Source: Microthrixaceae bacterium (GTDB lineage: Bacteria > Actinomycetota > Acidimicrobiia > Acidimicrobiales > Microtrichaceae). From it: DNA of 64,000 nt. A model generated the notes under the pieces. It worked only from the letters and a program-made list of their open reading frames with translations. It was not told the DNA's origin and did no database searches. The translations under genes and the position numbers were made by a program. The stretch lies in contig JAIBBP010000242.1 of the NCBI GenBank assembly GCA_019694615.1, positions 1 to 64,000 of the forward strand, written 5' to 3'. Below, one piece after another: positions 8,230 to 16,795 of this stretch; the stretch's first letter is position 1, and each line of letters begins with the position of its first letter.

Positions 8230-9273
8230 ATGGCATCCCGGTTCTCGTCGTTCAGCAGCGTCCTCGGGCGTGACATGGCGATCGATCTCGGCACCGCGAA
8301 CACGCTCGTGTACGTGCGTGGCGAGGGCATTGTGCTGCGCGAACCGTCGGTCGTGGCCGTCAACGCCAACACCGGCCAGCCGCTGGCCGTCGGCAGCGAG
8401 GCCAAGCGGATGATCGGCCGAACCCCGGCGCACATCCGGGCGGTCCGCCCGCTACGCGACGGCGTCATCAACGACTTCGACATCTGCGAGAAGATGCTGC
8501 GCTACTTCATCCAGAAGGTGCACCATCGTCGGTTCGCCCGGCCGCGTATGGTGATCTGCGTGCCCGGCGGGATCACCGGCGTCGAGCAGCGGGCGGTGCA
8601 GGAAGCCGCTGAGTACGCGGGTGCCGCGAAACCTGCGTACATCATCGAGGAGCCGATGGCCGCGGCGATCGGATCGAACCTCCCGGTTCAGGAGCCTCGG
8701 GGCAACATGATCGTCGACATCGGTGGCGGCACCACCGAGGTCGCGGTGATCTCGCTCGGCGGAGTGGTCGCGAGTCAGTCTGTCCGCGTTGCCGGCGACG
8801 AACTCGACGAGGCGATCATCCAGTTCGTGAAGAAGGAGTACAGCCTCGCACTCGGAGAGCGCACCGCCGAGGAGGTCAAGATGTACCTCGGCTCCGCATG
8901 GCACTTCGAGGAGGAGCTGAACGCCGAGGTCCGGGGCCGCGACCTCGTTTCGGGGCTTCCCAAGACGATCGTCACGTCCACCTCGGAGATCCGCGAAGCC
9001 ATCGAGGAGCCCGTTTCTGCAATCGTGGACGCCGTGAAGTTCACGCTCGACAAGACTCCTCCCGAACTCGCCGCCGACATCATGGAACAGGGAATCGTGC
9101 TCGCCGGTGGCGGTGCTCTCCTCGCAGGACTGAACACGCGGATCGCGAATGAGACCGGTATGCCCGTCCGCATTGCCGACAATCCGCTCGACGCGGTCGC
9201 GCTCGGGTCCGGTCAGTGTCTCGAGTCGTTCGAAGCGCTGCGGGGAGTGCTGTTCGCGTCCAGTCGCGACTGA
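8230..9273 (+). CDS. mreB: rod-shape actin homologue MreB
   Basis: A 347-residue bacterial actin that forms membrane-bound filaments guiding lateral wall synthesis. Phosphate-1 motif DLGTANT is at 19-25, phosphate-2 DIGGGTTE is near 163, and the adenosine motif contains [14 protein letters not shown] 8230 is chosen because it has GGAGGA upstream and gives the normal family N-terminus; a GTG at 8179 would add 17 residues. A TACCAT box at 8161-8166 may be the operon promoter. It heads mreB-mreC-mreD-mrdA-rodA, the complete elongasome set, so a rod-shaped or laterally growing cell is expected. MreB is absent from many actinobacteria. Confidence 0.96.
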   Translation: MASRFSSFSSVLGRDMAIDLGTANTLVYVRGEGIVLREPSVVAVNANTGQPLAVGSEAKRMIGRTPAHIRAVRPLRDGVINDFDICEKMLRYFIQKVHHRRFARPRMVICVPGGITGVEQRAVQEAAEYAGAAKPAYIIEEPMAAAIGSNLPVQEPRGNMIVDIGGGTTEVAVISLGGVVASQSVRVAGDELDEAIIQFVKKEYSLALGERTAEEVKMYLGSAWHFEEELNAEVRGRDLVSGLPKTIVTSTSEIREAIEEPVSAIVDAVKFTLDKTPPELAADIMEQGIVLAGGGALLAGLNTRIANETGMPVRIADNPLDAVALGSGQCLESFEALRGVLFASSRD

Positions 9274-9285
9274 TCCGTAGCGCCG

Positions 9286-10119
9286 ATGCCAGGCACACCA
9301 CGGCGCCGCCCGCGCACCACCATCATCATCATGGTGCTCCTGTCGATCACCGTGCTGACGCTCGGCACCAACGAGGACACCCCGGTCCTCGGTACGGTGC
9401 GTGGCGCAGTCATCGACGTCCTCGGGCCCGTCGGCAGAGGCTTCAAGTCGGCGACGAAGCCTGTCCGCAACTGGTGGGGTGGGGTCAGCGACTACGAACG
9501 GCTGGAGATCGAGAACCAGCGTCTCCGCGACGAGGTCGACCGCCTGGAAGCCAAACAACAGGCCAACTCCACCGCGGCGGAGGATCTGGCGCGCCTCAAG
9601 GAGCAGGAGGGCATTCCCTTCATCGCCGAGATTCCGTCGAAGCTCGCTCAGGTATCCACCGGTACCGTCTCCAACTTCGACAACAACACGATCATGATCG
9701 ATCGCGGCGCCAGTTCAGGCTTCAAGGTCGGGATGCCGGTCGTCACAAACGGGGGACTGATCGGGCGACTTTCAACGGTGACCGACGAGCGGGCGGTGGT
9801 TCGGTTGATCACGGACCCCGACTTCGCTGTCAGCGTCAAACTCGAAGGTGGGTACTACGCCCAGGGCCACGGCAACGGTGCCGACCGCCCGTTCCTCGTC
9901 GACCAGGGAGTGCCCCTCGATGTGGAGATCGAGAAAGGCCAACGCGTCGCGACGAGTGGCATCGCGACGGCGCTGTTCCCGATGAACCTGCCGGTCGGGA
10001 CCGTCACCAAGGTGTCGGCGAGCCAGTCCGATCTGACGCAGGTGCTGGAGGTCGAACTGGCTGCCGACCTCGACCGCGTCAGCGCGGTTCGGGTTCTGCT
10101 CTGGGAACCGCCGGCGTGA
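9286..10119 (+). CDS. mreC: rod-shape-determining protein MreC
   Basis: A 277-residue bitopic membrane protein linking MreB to periplasmic wall synthases. One transmembrane helix lies at about 12-28, a coiled coil at about 68-110 (EIENQRLRDEVDRLEA), and two beta-rich domains follow from about 120. The segment NGGLIGRLSTV and the end SAVRVLLWEP are typical. The gene overlaps mreD by 4 bp (GTGA), indicating translational coupling. Confidence 0.93.
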   Translation: MPGTPRRRPRTTIIIMVLLSITVLTLGTNEDTPVLGTVRGAVIDVLGPVGRGFKSATKPVRNWWGGVSDYERLEIENQRLRDEVDRLEAKQQANSTAAEDLARLKEQEGIPFIAEIPSKLAQVSTGTVSNFDNNTIMIDRGASSGFKVGMPVVTNGGLIGRLSTVTDERAVVRLITDPDFAVSVKLEGGYYAQGHGNGADRPFLVDQGVPLDVEIEKGQRVATSGIATALFPMNLPVGTVTKVSASQSDLTQVLEVELAADLDRVSAVRVLLWEPPA

Positions 10120-10628
10120 CGCCCGTCCACGTCGCTCTCAGGTGGGCGTTCGTCATCGCCGTCGCGTTCGTCCTCCAGGTCGGATTGGTAGCGCAGTTCC
10201 ATCCGTTCGGGGTCATCCCTGACGTCATGGTGGTACTCGCGGTGTGCGCTGGACTGAGCGGGGGCGCGCAACGTGGCGCCGTCGTCGGATGGTGGATCGG
10301 CCTCGTCTTCGACCTCCCCAGGACCGAGCACCCACTCGGCCTATCGGCGTTGGCATACTGCCTGATCGCGTTCGCTGTCGGCATCGCTCAGGTAGTCGTG
10401 CTGCAATCGGGTCGGACGATGTCCATGCTCATCGTCGCCGCGGCAAGCGCCCTCGGAGTGTTGTTGTTCGCTGTCGAGTCCCAGTTCTTCGGCGGCGACG
10501 CCCTCACCAGCACCGACCTCGTGCGAATTCTTCTCGTCACGGCGCTCGTCGGAGCCCTGCTCTCGCGTCTCGGCCTCAGGGTGGCAGGATGGGCCGATGG
10601 TCCAGAAACCCGGAGCGCGGCCGAGTGA
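10116..10628 (+). CDS. mreD: rod-shape-determining protein MreD
   Basis: A 170-residue polytopic membrane protein with about five hydrophobic helices. Position between mreC and mrdA and the segment GVIPDVMVVLAVCAGL support MreD, which helps anchor the elongasome. Start GTG 10116 overlaps the mreC stop. Sequence conservation in this family is low, so the call rests on context and topology. Confidence 0.88.
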   Translation: MTPVHVALRWAFVIAVAFVLQVGLVAQFHPFGVIPDVMVVLAVCAGLSGGAQRGAVVGWWIGLVFDLPRTEHPLGLSALAYCLIAFAVGIAQVVVLQSGRTMSMLIVAAASALGVLLFAVESQFFGGDALTSTDLVRILLVTALVGALLSRLGLRVAGWADGPETRSAAE

Positions 10629-10655
10629 CGGCTGCGCCGCCTGAGGTCGGTCATC

Positions 10656-12845
10656 ATGGTTCCTGATCGAGCGGAGAACGGCTCCCCGCTTTCGTTGGCG
10701 GTGATCGGTGTGATCTGCGTCGCGCTGTTCGCGTCGCTCTTCGTCCGCCTGTACTACCTGCAGATCATCGACCATCAGACCTTTCAGGTGCAGTCGAAGG
10801 CCGTCCATTTCCGAACGAAGCACGAGGAGGGTCCGCGCGGGCGAATCCTCGATCGCAACGGCAAGGTTCTCGTAGACAATCAGGTCGTCGTGGTCGTGGG
10901 GATCGACAAGGAGATCGCCCGCGGGGAGGGCCTGGGCAACGGCGACGCCACTGACTCCGAGGAGGAGCTCGCCAAGCGCAAGAAGGTGTTCCAACGGCTT
11001 GCCGGAGTGCTCACCCAACAAGGCGTGCCGCGAAAGGTCACGGCGATCGAGGCGATCTACACCGATGTTCGATACGGCCCCAACGACTTCTTGCCGATCG
11101 TCGACGAAGGTGTCAGCGAGGAGCTCAAGACGTACCTGGCGGAACGGCACGAGGAGTTCCCCGGGATCATCGCCAAAGCACGGACGATCCGGGTGTATCC
11201 CTATGGCCAACTCGCGGCTCACATTCTGGGCTACGTCGGCCAGATCATCCCCGAGGAGCTCGAGCGCAGCGACATCAAGGCGCACGGGACGCCGGCGAAG
11301 CCGGCGGGTCCCGACGCGAAGCCCTACGCCCTCGACGACCAGATCGGCAAGAGCGGTGTAGAACGCGCCTTCGAGCAGTACCTTCGGGGAACTCCGGGCG
11401 ACACGGTGATTCAGGTCGACGCGCGTGGGCAGAGCCTTGGCATCGTCAAGGAGCCGAAGCTGCGCCAGGGCGACGACCTCTGGCTGACCATCGACATCGA
11501 CAAGCAGGCGCTCGTCGAACAACGCCTCCGCGAGGAGATCCAGGCGCGCAGCAACTGCCCCGACGCGTCGGACTGTCGGGCAAAGGAAGGGTCCGCTGTC
11601 CTCATCAACCCCCAGAACGGTCAGGTTGAGGCAATGGCCTCGTACCCGACGTTCGACCCCTCGGAGCTGGTGAACGGCATCAGCACCGACCTCTGGGAGA
11701 GTCTGAACTCGAAGGAGAACGGCAAGCGGATGCTCAACCGTGCGACAGCCGAAGGCTACGCACCCGGATCGACGTTCAAGCTGGTCACCACGCACGCCGC
11801 ACTCAGCGAGAACGTGATCACCCCCGAGGACGTCTACGAGGACAAGGGCTACTACGCACTGGAAGGCTGCACCTCGGGCAAGTGCGAGTTCCAGAACGCC
11901 GGCCGTGAGCGGCTCGGCGCCGTGAACCTTCAACGGGCACTCACCGTCTCCTCCGACACCTACTTCTACCGGATCGCCGACCTGCTCTGGCGTGGGCGAG
12001 CAGCGTTCGGCGACACGCCGATCCAGGACTCGGCGAAGCTGTTCGGATTCGGCCAGAAGACCGGCATCAACCTTCCGTCGGAGTCAGCCGGTCTCATAGG
12101 CACCCCCGAATGGCTCCAGACGGTCTACGACAAGAATCCGAAGCTCTGGGACCACGGCAAGTGGACGGTCGGAGACAACATCAACACTTCCATCGGCCAG
12201 GGCCTCGTGAACGCGACCCCGCTACAGCTGGCGAACGCGTACGCGACGTTCGCCAACGGTGGGACGCGATACGTCCCGCAGATCGCGCTGAGGGTCACGC
12301 GTCCGAAGTCGCTCGCGAAGGCTGCGGGAGGTATCGCGAACGTCGATCTCATCAAGACGTTCGAGCCCCAGGTAGCCGGCACGCTCCAGTTCCCCGATCA
12401 GCACCAGTACGAGGTCGTGTACGCAGGGCTTCAAGGGGTGGCCTCGGCAGGAAGCGGTACGGCATCCGACGCCTTCGACGCCTACCCCACCGCGTGGGCG
12501 ACGGTTGCGGGGAAAACCGGCACCGCCGAGGTCGACAAGAAGGCTGACACATCGCTGTTCGTCGGCTTCGGGCCCGCAACCGGCTTCGAGCCGGTGCAGT
12601 ACGTGATGTCCGCAGTCATCCCCGAAGGTGGCTTCGGTGGCGAGGCCGCAGCACCGCTCGTCGCGTCGGTGTTCCAACGGATCTCACGTGGGGAGGTCCC
12701 TCCGGTCGCTGGGGCACCGATTCCCGGCGCGGTCGTCGGCGAGCCGCTAGCCCCGGCGCCGACAACGACCGTGCCGCAGGTGCAGATCTCCGACGGTTCG
12801 ACGCCGGCCACCACCGCGACTCCCAGCACAGAGGGAGGTCCCTGA
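10656..12845 (+). CDS. mrdA: penicillin-binding protein 2 (elongasome transpeptidase)
   Basis: A 729-residue class B PBP that crosslinks peptidoglycan with RodA during elongation. One N-terminal transmembrane helix (about 13-33) is followed by the dimerisation domain with PRGRILDRNG. The transpeptidase domain shows S372-T-F-K375, S432-S-D434 (the SxD form used by PBP2) and K620-T-G622. The C-terminal 45 residues form a Pro/Thr-rich tail outside the fold. Its stop overlaps the rodA start by one base (TGATG), a typical coupled pair. Confidence 0.95.
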   Translation: MVPDRAENGSPLSLAVIGVICVALFASLFVRLYYLQIIDHQTFQVQSKAVHFRTKHEEGPRGRILDRNGKVLVDNQVVVVVGIDKEIARGEGLGNGDATDSEEELAKRKKVFQRLAGVLTQQGVPRKVTAIEAIYTDVRYGPNDFLPIVDEGVSEELKTYLAERHEEFPGIIAKARTIRVYPYGQLAAHILGYVGQIIPEELERSDIKAHGTPAKPAGPDAKPYALDDQIGKSGVERAFEQYLRGTPGDTVIQVDARGQSLGIVKEPKLRQGDDLWLTIDIDKQALVEQRLREEIQARSNCPDASDCRAKEGSAVLINPQNGQVEAMASYPTFDPSELVNGISTDLWESLNSKENGKRMLNRATAEGYAPGSTFKLVTTHAALSENVITPEDVYEDKGYYALEGCTSGKCEFQNAGRERLGAVNLQRALTVSSDTYFYRIADLLWRGRAAFGDTPIQDSAKLFGFGQKTGINLPSESAGLIGTPEWLQTVYDKNPKLWDHGKWTVGDNINTSIGQGLVNATPLQLANAYATFANGGTRYVPQIALRVTRPKSLAKAAGGIANVDLIKTFEPQVAGTLQFPDQHQYEVVYAGLQGVASAGSGTASDAFDAYPTAWATVAGKTGTAEVDKKADTSLFVGFGPATGFEPVQYVMSAVIPEGGFGGEAAAPLVASVFQRISRGEVPPVAGAPIPGAVVGEPLAPAPTTTVPQVQISDGSTPATTATPSTEGGP

Positions 12846-13981
12846 TGATCGCCACCAACCCTGGCCGTGCGGCGGTGCGCAACCGCGACATGACCGCTGC
12901 GTGGCGTCATATCGACGTTGCACTGTGCGGGCTCGTTGCCACGACATCAATTCTGGGTGCGCTGATGATCTACAGCGCGACGCGCAACAAGGAAGCGTCG
13001 ATTCCGTTCATCGACAAGCACATCATCTTCATGGTCATCGGAGTGGCCGCCATGGTCGCCGCCGCGAGCATCGACTACATCAAGCTGCGCGACTGGGCCC
13101 GGCTCCTGTATGTGCTCGGAGTCCTCTCCTTGGTCGGCGTCCTCATTCCCGGCGTCGGCAGCGAACACAAGGGAATTCGTGCCTGGTACGACATCGGGCC
13201 CTTTCAGATCCAGCCGGCCGAGGTGACCAAGGTGCTCGTCATCATCGCCGTGGCCTCGTACCTGGGGACCTCGATCGAGAAGCTCGGCCCGAAGCAGCTC
13301 ATCACGGCCCTGGTGATGTTCGGCGTTCCCATGGGCCTCATCATGTTGCAGCCCGACCTCGGCACGAACCTCGTGTTCGTGATGATCGCTGCCGGGATGT
13401 TCGCCGTTGCCGGGATTCCGATGCGCTTTCTGGTGGCGTTGGCCATCGTCGGGATCGTGGGCGTCGTGGCGATCCTCCAGAGCGACACCCTCGAGGGGTA
13501 CCAACGCGATCGGCTCACCTCGTTCGCGTCGCCCGACGCGGCCAGCTCGGGCGCCGTCTACAACACGAAACAGTCACAGACGGCGATCTCGCTCGGCGGC
13601 CTGACGGGTCAGGGGTACCTCGAGGGCGAGTACACCGCAGGAGGGTCCGTCCCCGAACAGCAGACCGACTTCATCTTCACCGTCCCAGGTGAGGAGCTCG
13701 GCTTCATCGGCTCGTCTGTCCTTCTGGCGCTGCTGGGCGGCATCGTCTGGAGGGTGTGGCGAACCGCTCAGCTCGCACGGGATCAGGTGGGCAGGCTGAT
13801 CTCTGTCGGTGTGCTGTGCCTGTTGGTCTTCCACATCTTCGAGAACGTCGGTATGAACCTGGGGATCATGCCGGTGACGGGGATCCCGCTGCCGTTCGTG
13901 TCCTATGGCGGATCTGCGACGATCTCCGCGTTCGCGTGCATGGGTCTCGTTCTCAACGTCCACATGCGACGCTTCTCCTGA
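12845..13981 (+). CDS. rodA: peptidoglycan glycosyltransferase RodA (SEDS family)
   Basis: A 378-residue polytopic SEDS protein that polymerises lipid II into glycan strands with PBP2 as partner. Landmarks are QPAEVTKVLVI, QPDLGTNLVFVMI with the putative catalytic Asp, VPEQQTDFIFTVPGEELGF and the C-terminal GIPLPFVSYGGSATIS. It starts at ATG 12845, overlapping mrdA, and is the last gene of the operon. A dispersed palindrome lies shortly after its stop. Confidence 0.96.
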   Translation: MIATNPGRAAVRNRDMTAAWRHIDVALCGLVATTSILGALMIYSATRNKEASIPFIDKHIIFMVIGVAAMVAAASIDYIKLRDWARLLYVLGVLSLVGVLIPGVGSEHKGIRAWYDIGPFQIQPAEVTKVLVIIAVASYLGTSIEKLGPKQLITALVMFGVPMGLIMLQPDLGTNLVFVMIAAGMFAVAGIPMRFLVALAIVGIVGVVAILQSDTLEGYQRDRLTSFASPDAASSGAVYNTKQSQTAISLGGLTGQGYLEGEYTAGGSVPEQQTDFIFTVPGEELGFIGSSVLLALLGGIVWRVWRTAQLARDQVGRLISVGVLCLLVFHIFENVGMNLGIMPVTGIPLPFVSYGGSATISAFACMGLVLNVHMRRFS

Positions 13982-14010
13982 CGTTTCGCCGCAATTCGGC
14001 CGTCGGCCCA

Positions 14011-14060
14011 CGAGCCTTGGGGGATTCGCGCGACCTGTACCCGGGAATACCCCAAAGTTC
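14011..14060. repeat. dispersed palindromic intergenic element, copy A
   Basis: A GC-rich dyad: CTTGGGGGATTCGCG on one side and GGGAATACCCCAAAG on the other. The reverse complement of a second element at 25893-25945 matches it over about 47 bp with few differences. It lies between rodA and the radical SAM gene, where it may end the mre operon transcript. Confidence 0.65.
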
Positions 14061-14113
14061 ACGACCTCACGGTCGGCAGCGTCGCGTGTTCACGCCCGAC
14101 AAGCCACTGCCGG

Positions 14114-14119
14114 TAGGCT
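14114..14119 (+). promoter_or_regulatory. -10 box of the TIGR03960 gene (leaderless type)
   Basis: TAGGCT is followed by 9 bp and then ATG 14129, with no Shine-Dalgarno motif between. Confidence 0.55.
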
Positions 14120-14128
14120 GAACACACC

Positions 14129-16078
14129 ATGACATCCATGTGGCCCCAGCTCGAACCGCTGCTGGCCAAGGTTGGCAAACCAGCTCGTTACATCGGTTGC
14201 GAAGAGGGGGCGCAAACGCCTCGCCACGGTGCCGACACGGTGTCGTGGCTCCTCATCTATCCCGATACCTACGAGATCGGACTGCCCAACCAAGGGCTGC
14301 AGATTCTGTATGAGATCCTCAACGAGCGCGACGACGCTGCGGCCGAGCGCTCGTACGCGCCCTGGGTCGACCTGGAAGCCGAGCTTCGTGCCAACGGTCT
14401 GCCTCTCTTCAGCGTCGATACGCACCGGCCGGCTCCGCTCTTCGATCTGCTCGCGTTCAACCTGTCGGCTGAGCTGACCTATACCAACCTGCTCAACTGC
14501 ATCGACCTGGCCCACGTGCCGGTCCGCGCTGAGGACCGGGCACCTCATCACCCGCTGGTGTGCGCCGGTGGCCACTGCACCTACAACCCCGAGCCGCTCG
14601 CCGACTTCTTGGACTTCGTCGTCCTGGGTGATGGTGAGGAGGTCGTCTCGGAGGTCACCGACGTGATCGGGGAGTGGAAGGCGTCGGGCCGCGAGTCCCG
14701 CGAGGAGGTGCTCCACCGCCTTGGGTTGATCGAAGGGGTGTACGTGCCCTCGATGTACGAAGCCACCTACGACGGAATGCGCCTCGTGGGGGTCACGCCG
14801 CGGTACGCCGGCATCCCCGAGATCGTCCCCAAGCGAACCCTCGCCGATCTGGGTGCGTGGCCGTACCCGAAGAACCAACTCGTCCCCGTCACCGAGGTGG
14901 TCCACGACCGACTGAATGTCGAGGTGTTCCGTGGCTGCACGCGCAGCTGTCGGTTCTGCCAGGCGGGAATGATCACCCGCCCGGTCCGCGAACGCCCCGC
15001 CGATCAGGTGCGCACGATGGTCAGCGAGGGCCTGCGTCGCACCGGCTACGACGAGGTGGCGCTCACGTCCCTGTCGACGGCGGACATGAGCGGCATCGAG
15101 TCGATCGTCAGCGACATCGTCAACGACCCGGCCAACTGCGGTCAGGTGTCGGTGTCGCTGCCTTCCCTGCGTGTCGACGCCTTTACTGTCGGGGTCGCCG
15201 CGCAGATCCAGAAAGCCCGACGAACCGGGCTCACGTTCGCCCCCGAGGCGGGCACCTGGCGCATGCGTCAGGTCATCAACAAGCTGATCCGTGAGGAGGA
15301 TCTCTACGGCGCCGTCGAGTCCGCCTATTCCCAGGGCTGGCGTCGAATGAAGTTGTACTTCCTAACCGGTCTCCCCACCGAGACCGACGAGGACACGCTC
15401 GGCATCGCCGAGCTGGCGCGGAACGTCGTCAACATCGGACGCGAACACCACAAGTCACCGTCGGTGACCGTTTCCGTCGGTGGCTTCGTCCCCAAGCCGT
15501 TCACCCCGTTCCAGTGGTTCGGGCAGAACACCAGCGTCGAGCTGCAGCGCAAGATCAACCTGCTGCGCGACGAAACCCGCCGCGAACGTGGCGTCGACCT
15601 GAAGTGGCACGATCCCAAGGCGTCGGTCGCCGAAGGCATCGCCAGCCGCGGTGATCGACGCCTGGGGCGAGTGATCGAGGAAGTGTGGCGTCGAGGCGGT
15701 ACCTTCCAGGAGTGGTCGGAGTTCTTCGACATCGAGTTGTGGGAGCAGGCGATGGCCGCTCACGGCCTCGACATCGATTGGTACGTCTACCGGCACCGGA
15801 CCGAGGACGAGGTGCTCCCGTGGGACCACCTGTCGGCAGGGTTGCACAAGGACTTCCTCTGGCAGGACTGGCGTGACGCGCTCGCCGAGGTAGGGCTCGA
15901 GGATTGCCGCTGGACGCCCTGCTACGACTGCGGTGCTTGCACCGGCTACTCGATCGAACACATCGTGGCGTCCGCCACGCCTCCGGCTGGTGGGAGCCAG
16001 GGGACCGGTGTCGACCTCGCTTCGGGCGGGGCCGTGCCGGTTTCACTGTTGCCGCGACGGCCGGGGGTGGCGGTGTGA
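14129..16078 (+). CDS. radical SAM protein, TIGR03960 family
   Basis: A 649-residue cytosolic radical SAM protein. The cluster-binding Cys are C270-x3-C274-x2-C277 in RGCTRSCRFCQAG. The N-terminal 200 residues look like a B12-binding-type Rossmann region (LIYPDTYEIGLPNQGLQILY). The C-terminus has a second Cys group, C598-x2-C601-x2-C604 (CYDCGAC), which could bind an additional Fe-S cluster or zinc. The next gene (TIGR03936) overlaps by 4 bp, and the two families are regular neighbours or fusions upstream of RNase E/G and the L21/L27 genes. Substrate is unknown; the context suggests an RNA or translation-related modification. Confidence 0.88.
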   Translation: MTSMWPQLEPLLAKVGKPARYIGCEEGAQTPRHGADTVSWLLIYPDTYEIGLPNQGLQILYEILNERDDAAAERSYAPWVDLEAELRANGLPLFSVDTHRPAPLFDLLAFNLSAELTYTNLLNCIDLAHVPVRAEDRAPHHPLVCAGGHCTYNPEPLADFLDFVVLGDGEEVVSEVTDVIGEWKASGRESREEVLHRLGLIEGVYVPSMYEATYDGMRLVGVTPRYAGIPEIVPKRTLADLGAWPYPKNQLVPVTEVVHDRLNVEVFRGCTRSCRFCQAGMITRPVRERPADQVRTMVSEGLRRTGYDEVALTSLSTADMSGIESIVSDIVNDPANCGQVSVSLPSLRVDAFTVGVAAQIQKARRTGLTFAPEAGTWRMRQVINKLIREEDLYGAVESAYSQGWRRMKLYFLTGLPTETDEDTLGIAELARNVVNIGREHHKSPSVTVSVGGFVPKPFTPFQWFGQNTSVELQRKINLLRDETRRERGVDLKWHDPKASVAEGIASRGDRRLGRVIEEVWRRGGTFQEWSEFFDIELWEQAMAAHGLDIDWYVYRHRTEDEVLPWDHLSAGLHKDFLWQDWRDALAEVGLEDCRWTPCYDCGACTGYSIEHIVASATPPAGGSQGTGVDLASGGAVPVSLLPRRPGVAV

Positions 16079-16782
16079 AAGTCCGCCTCCGTTTCACCAA
16101 GCTCGGCAAGATCCGATTCCTCGGGCACCGCGATCTGGCCCGATGCTGGGAGCGGGCGATCCGCCGCGCCGGACTGCCGATCGCCTACAGCGAGGGGTTC
16201 TCGCCCCGCCCCAGAATGCACTATGGCCTCGCGTTGCCGGTGGGCGCCGAATCGCACGCTGAGTACATGGATATCGACCTGTCGGCCGAAATCGACCTGA
16301 GTGATATCGCCGAGTTGCTTGGCGAAGGCATGCCGGCCGGCGTCGACGTCACCGGGGTCGCCGAAGTGCCGTCCAACGCCGAGGCGCTCCAGGCCGTTGT
16401 CGATCGCTGCACGTGGGAGTTCGAGCTCACGGGAACCACCATCGACGAGGTGGAGCGCAGCGTCCGCGATCTGATGGAGCGCGACGACGTTCCGCTGACG
16501 TTCGAACGAAAGGGTAAGGCCCTCACCGAGAACGTCCGTCCGGCCCTGTTGTCCGTCGAGGTCTCGCCCGAACTCCGTGACGCTGCTGTCGTGGTAGTGG
16601 CCGATCTCGCGACGAAACCCCGCAGCATTCGGCCATCGGAGTTCCTGTCCTGCCTCGGCGGGACGTTCGACGTTCGCCGCACCTGCCGTAACGAACAATG
16701 GATGACGATCGACGGAGTATCCGAGCCGCCACTCGCTGCCGGAACGACGTCGCGGCCCGCTGCCGAGCAGCTGGCCTCCTGA
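16075..16782 (+). CDS. TIGR03936 family protein (DUF2344)
   Basis: A 235-residue protein starting at GTG 16075, overlapping the radical SAM gene. Family landmarks MKVRLRFTKLGKIRFLGHRDL, GFSPRPRMHYGLALPVG and ESHAEYMDIDL are clear. The family always accompanies TIGR03960 and is thought to act with it; the biochemical role is not known. The last 25 residues (from about 210) are Ala/Thr/Pro-rich and probably disordered. The rne gene follows after 13 bp. Confidence 0.88.
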   Translation: MKVRLRFTKLGKIRFLGHRDLARCWERAIRRAGLPIAYSEGFSPRPRMHYGLALPVGAESHAEYMDIDLSAEIDLSDIAELLGEGMPAGVDVTGVAEVPSNAEALQAVVDRCTWEFELTGTTIDEVERSVRDLMERDDVPLTFERKGKALTENVRPALLSVEVSPELRDAAVVVVADLATKPRSIRPSEFLSCLGGTFDVRRTCRNEQWMTIDGVSEPPLAAGTTSRPAAEQLAS

Positions 16783-16795
16783 GAGGTACTCACAC

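Noticed and set aside
9216-10115. Long plus-strand frame continuous with mreD
   Set aside because: The first 300 codons are an Arg/Gly-rich shadow of mreC in another frame; mreD begins at the GTG overlapping the mreC stop.
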